From positions 26,737-38,624 of the forward strand of contig BQKZ01005288.1 of NCBI GenBank assembly GCA_036244855.1: DNA of 11,888 bases, in the 5' to 3' direction. The notes under the pieces were generated by a model. The model had not been told where the DNA came from. It worked only from the letters and a program-made list of their open reading frames with translations, and ran no database searches. Below are positions 9,401 to 11,888 of this stretch, in pieces (the first letter of the stretch is position 1; the number at the start of each line of letters is the position of its first letter). This DNA is from Temnopleurus reevesii. Its lineage: Eukaryota; Echinodermata; Echinoidea; Temnopleuroida; Temnopleuridae. A program made the position numbers and the translations under genes.

Positions 9401-11059
9401 AAATTTGGAATCTACCGTAGCATATGTATTCAAATAAAAAGAAAAGTAATTATATTGACTAACTTAGCATGATAATAATATAAACCTCGTTTATGAAATC
9501 ATACGTCGTGATGGATTGTTAATTATTTATACTTATTTTCAGTGAACGATGCAATGATGAAGCACATACCACTCGGTAATCCAAGCGTGACCTTTGACAC
9601 CGACTTCTGTTACCTGACTCATCATGATTATGTAACAGCTTACAGTCATGATCTTCGATCGCCAATCTTGTCATCGTTCACTCTTAAGTACCCACAGGTA
9701 AACGCTTACATGCAGATTGAGCAAATGTTATCAATTATGCTCATTCGTACATACATCCCACCGCTGCCGCCATTTTAGGAAAATGCCAAGCACTAGCCTC
9801 CTTTGATTTTGCTATTTTGTCATGTTATGTTGCACTTATTATGTCTCTGAAGAAGGAAATAAATGTTGAATTCAATTCAATTTAATCATTTTGCATTCAT
9901 ATATGTTTTGTTTATAATTGCATAGGAAACAAATGCCATATACCCGTACCATTCAGAGTAAAATAATACATTGTAAATAATTAAAGTAATCTCTTTACGC
10001 TCCCATAATTTTTTTTTTGACAATTTCACCCAAGATTGGGTAATATATACCGGTACTATCTATTGGCTACATTTTTACCAACATTACCAACATTCCATCA
10101 TAGTTGGACATAATTATAAGTTGAGTGGACAGAATGTTGCCCAATGATGTTTAGAATGCTGCCGAACGTTTTAAAGGTGTACACGGGCTTTCAAATTGCT
10201 AGATGTGAAATCATGAACAAAACTGATTCTAGATATTCTTTCTGATATGACTAAGGTCATGCTGTAATATTCATTTGCTTCATACATTTGCTTTCTTACA
10301 AACCGAGTAGAAGCATGATATCTAGCTTCTTTTATACATCATCTTCATTATATAATCAAGATAAGTTTCATATATTTCAAATACTTTCGCTTTCCCCCTG
10401 CATTTATCTTTACCAGCCGATGAACCACATGCCCATAATGCCCGAGTGCCGAGTTCGACCCGATGTCCGAATCGATGCCGAGTTTGCCCCGAGTTGTTCC
10501 GACTACGAGGGTCTGGCTATAGAGTTTCAAGATCTCACCTCCGGCTACCTATTTCCACCGTGTAAGATTATTCTTGCTTGTTAAAAGGGAACAAATCTTG
10601 AAATTATCGCGTTCTCAACATATTCAATGAGTTGAGAATTATCAGATCAACCGTGTTTACAAATTTGAGCAACGTCTGATAATTAATGTTTTCGAAAGTT
10701 ATGAATTTTCAACATTTAGGCCTATTTTGTAAGTGAGGAGGTGTTCTGATGAAAAAGAAGGTAGACGTCTTCATTTTTGGTTTGCGATACGATAATAAAC
10801 AATTATTTGTTATAATGTTATCATGTTTTTTATCGTGTAAATTACATTTTGCGAAAAATTTTATCTCACAGAGTAATCAAACGCATCAAGACATGGAGGG
10901 CGTTTCATCTGCTGCGACTGATTTCATGAAACGACCTCCTGAAATGATTCTAAAATGATACTTCCTTTTATTTGACAGCGTTAACGGAGAGTTCAGATCG
11001 TCTGATGGATGCCCTTGTCTCAACGAATACAGTGCCTCAATATTCAGGATTTATCGAAG
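470..11059 (+). CDS. ENPP: ENPP-family ectonucleotide pyrophosphatase/phosphodiesterase (ENPP1/3-like), partial gene, 14 exons
   Basis: Spliced model: 470-503, 874-939, 1405-1477, 3873-4025, 4914-4986, 5513-5553, 6183-6304, 6895-6958, 7340-7427, 8110-8294, 9021-9075, 9543-9697, 10417-10561, 10979-11059. All junctions are AG/GT and in phase. The family hydrolyses phosphodiester or pyrophosphate bonds of extracellular nucleotides (ATP to AMP and PPi) with two zinc ions, at the cell surface or secreted. Visible zinc ligands by family alignment are D45/H49 (EPDHLGH), D92/H93 (ADHGM) and H198 (THGYDN); the 47-residue step from D45 to D92 matches the spacing I recall for mammalian ENPP1. The nuclease-like domain begins around exons 10-12. 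Exon 1 aligns with the loop that ENPP1/ENPP3 have and autotaxin (ENPP2) lacks, so a nucleotide phosphodiesterase is likelier than a lysophospholipase D. The catalytic Thr, somatomedin-B-like domains, any signal anchor and the last part of the nuclease-like domain are outside the window. Subtype (1 versus 3, or a pre-duplication invertebrate form) is not resolvable. Confidence 0.93.
504..873. other. Intron 1 (370 nt)
   Basis: AT-rich intron with no repeat or RNA gene that I can recognise. It has a strong gtaagt donor. It ends in a T-rich tract, with the acceptor at actatcag. Confidence 0.75.
874..939 (+). CDS. ENPP: ENPP exon 2 of window (helix before the EPD strand)
   Basis: The exon encodes [20 protein letters not shown] and Y, framed by split Gly and Arg codons. 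It matches the ENPP segment 'ERVFTILKWLQLPKDERP'; the W-L-x-LP core is the recognisable part. Acceptor cag at 871-873, donor gtaagc at 940. Length 66 nt (1 + 63 + 2), consistent with the phases of exons 1 and 3. Confidence 0.93.
940..1404. other. Intron 2 (465 nt) with CT microsatellite
   Basis: Ordinary intron carrying a (CT)17 tract at 1205-1238, then T/C-rich DNA up to the acceptor tttacag. The apparent open frame at 1128-1418 is made by this simple repeat and is not coding. Confidence 0.75.
1205..1238. repeat. (CT)n microsatellite
   Basis: Uninterrupted CT dinucleotide run of about 17 units within intron 2. Confidence 0.95.
1405..1477 (+). CDS. ENPP: ENPP exon 3 of window (EPDxxxGH zinc motif)
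   Basis: The exon encodes [20 protein letters not shown] and NTDE after a split Arg codon. The EPD-x3-GH signature supplies two ligands of one catalytic zinc (D45 and H49 here; in mammalian ENPP1 the equivalent pair is also spaced by four). The TLYFDEPD strand is highly conserved in ENPP proteins. Acceptor acag, donor gtaggg. The exon ends in phase 0, which every exon-4-like copy downstream would continue in frame. Confidence 0.96.
1478..1686. other. Intron 3, proximal part
   Basis: Unique-looking AT-rich DNA between the exon 3 donor and the left inverted repeat of the element at 1687. I see nothing else in it. Confidence 0.6.
1797..1821. repeat. Perfect 11-bp palindrome inside the TIR element
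   Basis: ACGTTGTACCC, a GAA spacer, then GGGTACAACGT. It is built from the same TGTACCC word that is scattered through the subterminal regions, and may be a transposase-binding repeat. Confidence 0.8.
2129..2167 (+). repeat. Three tandem 13-bp units
   Basis: GAGGGTCAGTATT, GAGGGTCAATATT and GAGGGTCGATGTT follow each other without spacers, immediately before the SINE-like insert. Confidence 0.9.
2174..2345 (+). mobile_element. tRNA-derived SINE-like insert within the TIR element
   Basis: The segment starts GGCGCCGTGGCGTGCAGCTG, an A-box-like stretch. It has a good pol III B box, GGTTCGAAACC, at 2240-2250. After this comes an ACCGTCTTTCGGGTGGAGACG stretch resembling the conserved post-tRNA body of several marine invertebrate SINEs. 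Its first ten bases (GGCGCCGTGG) equal the 5' start of the minus-strand SINE at 7702-7976. The 3' boundary is approximate. Confidence 0.6.
2655..2703. repeat. (TTC)n microsatellite, first tract
   Basis: About 16 TTC units upstream of the first exon-4-like copy. It is a polypyrimidine tract on the coding strand of the intron, equivalent to GAA on the other strand. Confidence 0.95.
2745..2799 (+). pseudogene. Exon-4-like copy 1, internally deleted
   Basis: A tttattttag acceptor is followed by [16 protein letters not shown] and a stop. It aligns with the first 81 nt of exon 4 but lacks about 26 internal nt. There is no donor at its end, so it cannot act as an internal exon. It is the most decayed member of the array. 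Confidence 0.85.
2830..2909 (+). pseudogene. Exon-4-like copy 2, frameshifted
   Basis: A ctcttttag acceptor is followed by LDEVVARMD, after which the frame is lost (80 nt against 81). The 3' side runs into TGAACCACCTCTTCCTCC, the same intronic sequence that follows copy 5. This shows that the duplicated unit includes intron as well as exon. Confidence 0.88.
2989..3069 (+). pseudogene. Exon-4-like copy 3, 27 codons intact, no donor
   Basis: Acceptor cctttttag, then [20 protein letters not shown] and KMDMHDC. Against exon 4 the only residue change is V to M (GTC to ATG); the other seven codon differences are silent. After TGT the copy reads ACTCCTCC instead of GTGAATATC, so the DHGM half and the donor are missing. 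If spliced from exon 3 it would read through to the TAG at 3136-3138, ending the protein before the second zinc site. Confidence 0.9.
3139..3219 (+). pseudogene. Exon-4-like copy 4, 27 codons open, no donor
   Basis: Acceptor cctttttag, then [20 protein letters not shown] and KMDMHDC. Against exon 4 there are three residue changes (V to E, R to H, M to I) and six silent codon changes. The frame runs into a (TCC)n tract read as prolines and then into the ambiguous base and adapter region. No donor is present. Confidence 0.9.
3224..3252. repeat. (TCC)n microsatellite ending at an ambiguous base
   Basis: About nine TCC units directly after exon-4-like copy 4. The only N of the window is at 3253, marking poor assembly support here. 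Confidence 0.92.
3253..3352. other. Assembly artefact: N, unplaced flank and Nextera mate-pair junction adapter
   Basis: Positions 3315-3333 read CTGTCTCTTATACACATCT, the 19-bp Tn5 mosaic end, and 3334-3352 are its exact reverse complement. This 38-bp palindrome is the circularisation junction adapter of the Nextera mate-pair library kit. The 61 nt between the N at 3253 and the adapter belong to no visible repeat unit and may come from elsewhere in the genome. Open frames crossing it contain the telltale peptides [11 protein letters not shown] and MCIRDS. Confidence 0.97.
3354..3425. repeat. (TTC)n microsatellite, second tract
   Basis: About 23 TTC-type units starting immediately after the adapter. 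Because a junction read ends here, the length and even the placement of this tract are doubtful. Confidence 0.9.
3426..3712. other. Intron 3 spacer between adapter and copy 5
   Basis: AT-rich DNA unlike the other 80-90-nt spacers of the exon-4 array, ending in CTTCTTC and the acceptor tatcattttag. It could be true intron, or sequence joined by the misassembly. Confidence 0.6.
3713..3790 (+). pseudogene. Exon-4-like copy 5, broken at its 3' end
   Basis: [20 protein letters not shown] is identical in protein to exon 4 up to this point, and its four codon differences in that stretch are silent. It then reads KMDRHC and a stop through a short deletion near the HDC codons. The following intron (TTGAACCACCTCTTCC) is shared with copy 2. 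No donor. Confidence 0.9.
3873..4025 (+). CDS. ENPP: ENPP exon 4 of window (DHGM zinc motif), the complete member of the tandem array
   Basis: Acceptor cctttttag, donor gtaagt, 153 nt, phase 0 at both ends. It encodes [20 protein letters not shown], then [20 protein letters not shown] and [11 protein letters not shown]. The helix matches the ENPP '[24 protein letters not shown]' segment. ADHGM carries the Asp-His pair (D92/H93) that binds the second zinc. Only this copy has the second half and a donor, so it is the exon that makes active enzyme. Upstream lie five truncated copies of its acceptor and first 27 codons. Confidence 0.96.
4026..4913. other. Intron 4 (888 nt) with TG-rich tract
   Basis: Ordinary AT-rich intron with a gtaagt donor and a ttatcag acceptor. 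The middle (about 4573-4716) is a degenerate TG repeat, which produces His/Thr-rich or Cys/Val-rich shadow frames on the two strands. No other gene or element recognised. Confidence 0.75.
4573..4716. repeat. (TG)n-rich low-complexity region
   Basis: A pure (TG) run at about 4577-4599 is followed by interrupted TG/TATG repeats to about 4716. Confidence 0.9.
4914..4986 (+). CDS. ENPP: ENPP exon 5 of window
   Basis: The exon encodes [20 protein letters not shown] and PNDD plus the first base of an Ala codon. It follows the DHGM exon in the same order as the family's 'YLxxV...GPxARLRP' segment, which leads from the second zinc site to the outer sheet of the catalytic domain. Acceptor ttatcag, donor gtacgt, 73 nt. 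Confidence 0.93.
4987..5512. other. Intron 5 (526 nt)
   Basis: AT-rich, with A-runs around 5148-5168 and a T-rich 3' half. No repeat family or RNA gene recognised. Confidence 0.7.
5513..5553 (+). CDS. ENPP: ENPP exon 6 of window (41 nt)
   Basis: A short exon encoding [13 protein letters not shown] after a split Ala codon, ending in phase 0. It fits the family's 'YEGIARNLSC' position: a variable stretch ending in a helix just before the conserved Cys that opens exon 7. Acceptor ctgcag, donor gtaggt. Confidence 0.88.
5554..6182. other. Intron 6 (629 nt) with poly-C
   Basis: AT-rich intron with a run of 16 C at 6072-6087. The acceptor is ttttacaaag, slightly unusual in having AAAG rather than CAG. 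No other element recognised. Confidence 0.7.
6183..6304 (+). CDS. ENPP: ENPP exon 7 of window (LPKRWHY segment)
   Basis: The exon encodes [20 protein letters not shown], then [20 protein letters not shown] and two bases of a Gly codon. It matches the highly recognisable ENPP stretch '[22 protein letters not shown]...QW'. Phase 0 in, phase 2 out, donor gtgagt. The last 74 nt, from the R of RWHY, are repeated in tandem three times in the following intron. Confidence 0.95.
6384..6443. repeat. (GT)n microsatellite
   Basis: About 30 uninterrupted GT units placed exactly at the upstream edge of the second exon-7 copy, a likely breakpoint of the duplication. Confidence 0.95.
6444..6517 (+). pseudogene. 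Exon-7 copy 2: 3' 74 nt with intact peptide and donor
   Basis: Same 74-nt length as the end of exon 7, encoding the same 24 residues (RWHYMNN...WTAS) and a gtgaat donor in the same place. All seven base differences from exon 7 are silent third-position changes. It lacks the first 48 nt of the exon and a proper acceptor, because (GT)n sits directly upstream, so it is probably not spliced in. Confidence 0.9.
6609..6686 (+). pseudogene. Exon-7 copy 3, with premature stop
   Basis: Aligned without gaps to exon 7 it reads [17 protein letters not shown], stop, QWTAS, followed by gtgagt. It shares most of copy 2's silent variants (AAC, ACC, GTA, TCT), so copies 2 and 3 are closer to each other than to the true exon at those sites. 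Boundaries are within a few bases. Confidence 0.87.
6784..6836 (+). pseudogene. Exon-7 copy 4, highly decayed fragment
   Basis: GTGACATATTATGAACTACAG followed by ACATATCGAGCCCATCGAA resembles the start of copy 3 with substitutions and a gap. Similarity fades after about 50 nt. This is the oldest or fastest-decaying unit. Confidence 0.65.
6895..6958 (+). CDS. ENPP: ENPP exon 8 of window (THGYDN zinc motif)
   Basis: The exon encodes [20 protein letters not shown] and K. The G-x-HG-x-DN signature gives the last zinc ligand (H198) and sits 105 residues after the DH pair, close to family spacing. Acceptor gccag after a T9 tract, donor gtacac (weak at +4 to +6). 64 nt. Confidence 0.95.
6959..7339. 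other. Intron 8 (381 nt)
   Basis: AT-rich, with gtacac donor and tattcacag acceptor. It contains a 'tataggcccta' word of the kind common in echinoderm DNA. No element recognised. Confidence 0.7.
7340..7427 (+). CDS. ENPP: ENPP exon 9 of window (end of catalytic domain)
   Basis: The exon encodes [20 protein letters not shown] and NIELYNVMC plus one base of a Glu codon. The 'MxxxFVGxGPxFK...[14 protein letters not shown]' block is among the most conserved parts of ENPP1-3. Acceptor cacag, donor gtaagt. 88 nt. Confidence 0.96.
7428..7675. other. Intron 9, proximal part
   Basis: Unremarkable AT-rich intron leading up to the 3' tail of the minus-strand SINE. Nothing else seen; the intron as a whole is 682 nt. 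Confidence 0.65.
7676..7976 (-). mobile_element. Full-length tRNA-derived SINE, minus strand
   Basis: Read on the minus strand it begins GGCGCCGTGGTGTAGTGG, has an A-box-like TGGTGTAGTGGTCGTG (7952-7967) and a canonical B box GGTTCGAATCC (7913-7923). A unique body of about 200 nt follows, ending AATATAAATTGCATCT with an (ATT)n tail at 7676-7701. The head resembles a tRNA but the body and tail mark it as a SINE. The body matches, on the other strand, the diverged fragment at 11631-11800, so this is an interspersed family. I could not find a clear target-site duplication. Confidence 0.88.
8110..8294 (+). CDS. ENPP: ENPP exon 10 of window (PAPNNGT linker exon)
   Basis: The split Glu codon is followed by [20 protein letters not shown], then [20 protein letters not shown] and so on to MSGCHC. 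'LxLxPAPNNGTHGSLNHLL' is diagnostic of ENPP1-3 and marks the exit from the catalytic domain into the linker before the nuclease-like domain. N-G-T is an N-glycosylation sequon. The closing CHC matches the 'GCSC' cysteines of the family. 185 nt, the longest exon here; donor gtaagt. Confidence 0.96.
8351..8780 (+). repeat. Degenerate repeat with three copies of a ~27-nt core (TCGCAC...GTGACTCGTTT)
   Basis: Cores lie at 8351-8379, 8652-8678 and 8754-8780. The last two share TCGCAC, TGATGTGACTCGTTT and their 27-nt length; the first is 29 nt with TTCGCTGTGACTCGTTT. In addition GTATACTAGCAGTACTC occurs twice, at 8542-8558 and 8593-8609. I recognise no known family. Confidence 0.8.
8385..8540. mobile_element. 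Long imperfect palindrome, foldback/MITE-like
   Basis: The left arm holds AGAACTCATGGATCTGAGTA and, at 8434-8453, GTGACACTATAATGACACAC. The right arm holds the matching GTGTGTCATTATAGTGTCA (8484-8502), TTACTCAAATCTGTGAGTTCT and TTTTGTGTGTCGTA. Pairing continues inward to GAGTA/TACTC, leaving a loop of about 12 nt at 8463-8474, and outward to the CGTACACACACAAAA/TTTTGTGTGTCG flanks. It sits inside the ACTCGT repeat. It is either a foldback MITE or an inverted duplication of that repeat. Confidence 0.82.
9021..9075 (+). CDS. ENPP: ENPP exon 11 of window (55 nt)
   Basis: The exon encodes [18 protein letters not shown] and one base of a Val codon. It is the variable linker following the CHC cysteines and opens with an N-A-S glycosylation sequon. 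Conservation is low here in the whole family, so support comes from splice sites (ttttacag, gtaact), phase and position. Confidence 0.85.
9076..9542. other. Intron 11 (467 nt)
   Basis: AT-rich intron with an AAGCA/CACACA-like stretch around 9213-9244. No element recognised; the minus-strand open frames across 9002-9280 have no coding features. Confidence 0.7.
9543..9697 (+). CDS. ENPP: ENPP exon 12 of window (start of nuclease-like domain)
   Basis: After a split Val codon the exon encodes [20 protein letters not shown], then [20 protein letters not shown] and [11 protein letters not shown]. It matches 'LPYGRPRVL...[26 protein letters not shown]' of ENPP1, the first strands of the DNA/RNA non-specific-endonuclease-like domain. 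That domain is catalytically dead in ENPPs and supports the active domain. Acceptor ttttcag, donor gtaaac. 155 nt. Confidence 0.95.
9698..10416. other. Intron 12 (719 nt)
   Basis: AT-rich. Around 9780-9890 a stretch ends in AAATAAATGTTGAATTCAATTCAATTT, which looks like the short-repeat 3' tail of a non-LTR retroelement, but I cannot name one. Around 10020-10160 are imperfect ATTGGGTAA/TTGCCCAAT and ACATTACCAACATT words that hint at a decayed palindromic element. Confidence 0.6.
10417..10561 (+). CDS. ENPP: ENPP exon 13 of window (nuclease-like domain)
   Basis: The exon encodes [20 protein letters not shown], then [20 protein letters not shown] and TSGYLFPP plus the first base of a Ser codon. 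'[22 protein letters not shown]...YGFLFPP' in ENPP2 is the clear counterpart, including the conserved Cys pair and the LFPP end. Acceptor taccag, donor gtaaga. 145 nt. The open frame starting further upstream at 10288 is intron. Confidence 0.95.
10562..10978. other. Intron 13 (417 nt)
   Basis: AT-rich, with a small perfect stem TTCTCAAC/GTTGAGAA (10612-10619 and 10631-10638). The open frame at 10749-10958 lies wholly in the intron and lacks similarity to ENPP. Confidence 0.7.
10979..11059 (+). CDS. ENPP: ENPP exon 14 of window (TNTVPQY segment), last exon seen
   Basis: A split Ser codon is followed by [20 protein letters not shown] and YSGFIE, plus the first base of the next codon. It matches '[26 protein letters not shown]' of ENPP1. 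Acceptor tttgacag, donor gtaacc, 81 nt. The following family block ('YFxxxLxxKYAxERNGVNVxSGPVFDxDYDG', with the calcium-binding loop) is not found before the window ends. Confidence 0.93.
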
Positions 11060-11473
11060 GTAACCATGACAACAAAATACAAATTAAAGACATTTCTCCT
11101 GTGCTAGGCATAGGCCGATATTGGGGGGAGGGTCTGGGCGTACAACCTTAAAAAGTTTTCTCAAAGGATTAAAAAAGTCTTAAATTTCGTACGATGTGAA
11201 AAATATATTTTTATAAAATCATGTCAAGAATATGTGAGAAGATGTGGATAAGAAGGCCATATAGACCGCAAATTTCAATATGTACAGATGTACGTATGTA
11301 AATATTCGGATTTTTCTTTATTCTTACCCAACTTACTATTTTAACATGTTTGACAAGCTACCTATATAAACCCTCTTCTGTTTTCCGCCATCGTCTTCCT
11401 GTTCACAAAGTTTAATTTCTCATCTCTAGCTACTTCTTCCTCTTTCATATCTTTTTCATCGCCGCCCCCCCCC

Positions 11474-11528
<55 letters not shown>

Positions 11529-11630
11529 ATCAATCGTTATTTCTCCCCTTCTATTTAGCTCTATCTCTCTTTCTCACTCTCTCTCCATCCTCATATCTAC
11601 TCTAACCAAAACTAGCGTATCGATCATCTG
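11060..11630. other. Intron 14 (open at window end) with CT-rich tract
   Basis: AT-rich intron turning pyrimidine-rich after about 11380, with an 11-C run (11465-11475) and a long (CT)n. No exon encoding the next conserved ENPP block is visible. Confidence 0.7.
11477..11524. repeat. (CT)n microsatellite
   Basis: About 24 CT units directly after poly-C, on the same strand and of the same kind as the CT tract in intron 2. Confidence 0.95.
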
Positions 11631-11800
11631 CGACTACACTCAGCTGAGGTGAGGTGAATAGGTACTTCGCAGATTATACTACTTGAAATGCTTGAGCTTT
11701 GATGATGATGAGCTAAAGCCAGGGTAATAATAATGCAAAGTGCTTTGACCACTCCATATATTGGATACATGAGCTGTATAAATTGCATATTTATATAATA
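11631..11800 (+). mobile_element. Diverged 3' fragment of the same SINE family, plus strand
   Basis: Shared words with the minus-strand SINE at 7676-7976 occur in the same order: CTACACTCAGCTGAGGTGAG against CTGCACTCAACCCAGGTGAG; GTGAATAGGTAC; TTGAAATGC; AGCCAGGGTAATA; CAAAGTGCTTTGACCACT; and TGTATAAATTGCAT. The tRNA-like head is missing or too decayed to see. It is more diverged than the intron 9 copy, so the insertion is older. Confidence 0.82.
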
Positions 11801-11842
11801 TTGGATGGCAATAAATGGAATACCAGGGAATATTGCACGAGT

Positions 11843-11888
11843 TAGGGCAATATTGCACGAATCGAAGATGAGTGCAATATTGGCCCTA
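11843..11888. repeat. Palindrome at window end (AATATTGCAC element)
   Basis: TAGGGCAATATTGCAC at 11843-11858 is complementary to GTGCAATATTGGCCCTA (11872-11888) apart from one extra G, with a 13-nt loop. Another AATATTGCACGAG lies just upstream at about 11829-11841. The inverted arms suggest the start of a foldback element or TIR that continues past the window. Confidence 0.75.

Noticed and set aside
10020..10160. Possible palindromic element around ATTGGGTAA and TTGCCCAAT
   Set aside because: Arms match only over a few short words with many mismatches; too weak to call an element.
10288..10584. 98-codon plus-strand open frame as a separate small gene
   Set aside because: Its 3' half is ENPP exon 13 in the same frame; the 5' part is intron up to the acceptor at 10416.

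Overview
The window is a stretch of an animal genome, most likely a marine deuterostome such as an echinoderm (sea urchin-like). The evidence is an AT-rich, intron-heavy gene, tRNA-derived SINE copies, MITE-like palindromes, many microsatellites and the scattered 'aggcct' words familiar from sea urchin non-coding DNA. The species call is inference. The gene is on the + strand and runs off both ends of the window.

The only gene I can support is an ENPP-family ectonucleotide pyrophosphatase/phosphodiesterase, closest in layout to vertebrate ENPP1/ENPP3. I reconstructed 14 consecutive exons between 470 and 11059 (1335 coding nt, 444 whole codons). All have AG acceptors and GT donors, and every intron phase agrees with the next exon. 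They cover the second half of the zinc phosphodiesterase domain (EPDxxxGH, DHGM and THGYDN zinc-ligand motifs) and the first part of the nuclease-like domain. The N-terminus, the catalytic Thr and the C-terminal end lie outside the window. In this report residues are numbered from the first complete codon at 472.

Layout: 1-469 upstream intron; exons 1-3 at 470-1477; a 2.4-kb intron 3 (1478-3872) with a ~0.9-kb terminal-inverted-repeat element holding a SINE-like insert, then a tandem array of truncated copies of the next exon, (TTC)n tracts and a sequencing-library adapter; exon 4 (3873-4025, DHGM); exons 5-7 (4914-6304), followed by three decaying partial copies of exon 7 among GT repeats; exons 8-10 (6895-8294), with a minus-strand tRNA-derived SINE in intron 9; intron 10 with a long palindrome inside an ACTCGT-rich degenerate repeat; exons 11-14 (9021-11059); and a terminal intron with CT repeats, a second diverged SINE fragment and a palindrome at the window end.

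The two most notable points are: (1) exons 4 and 7 of the same gene have each been partly duplicated in tandem within the adjoining intron, and the differences between copies fall largely at synonymous third positions; (2) 3315-3352 is an exact Nextera mate-pair junction adapter (two Tn5 mosaic ends head to head). Part of intron 3 is therefore an assembly artefact, and the copy number of the exon-4 array should not be trusted without long reads. I see no evidence for a defence system, CRISPR array or other new multi-gene system.
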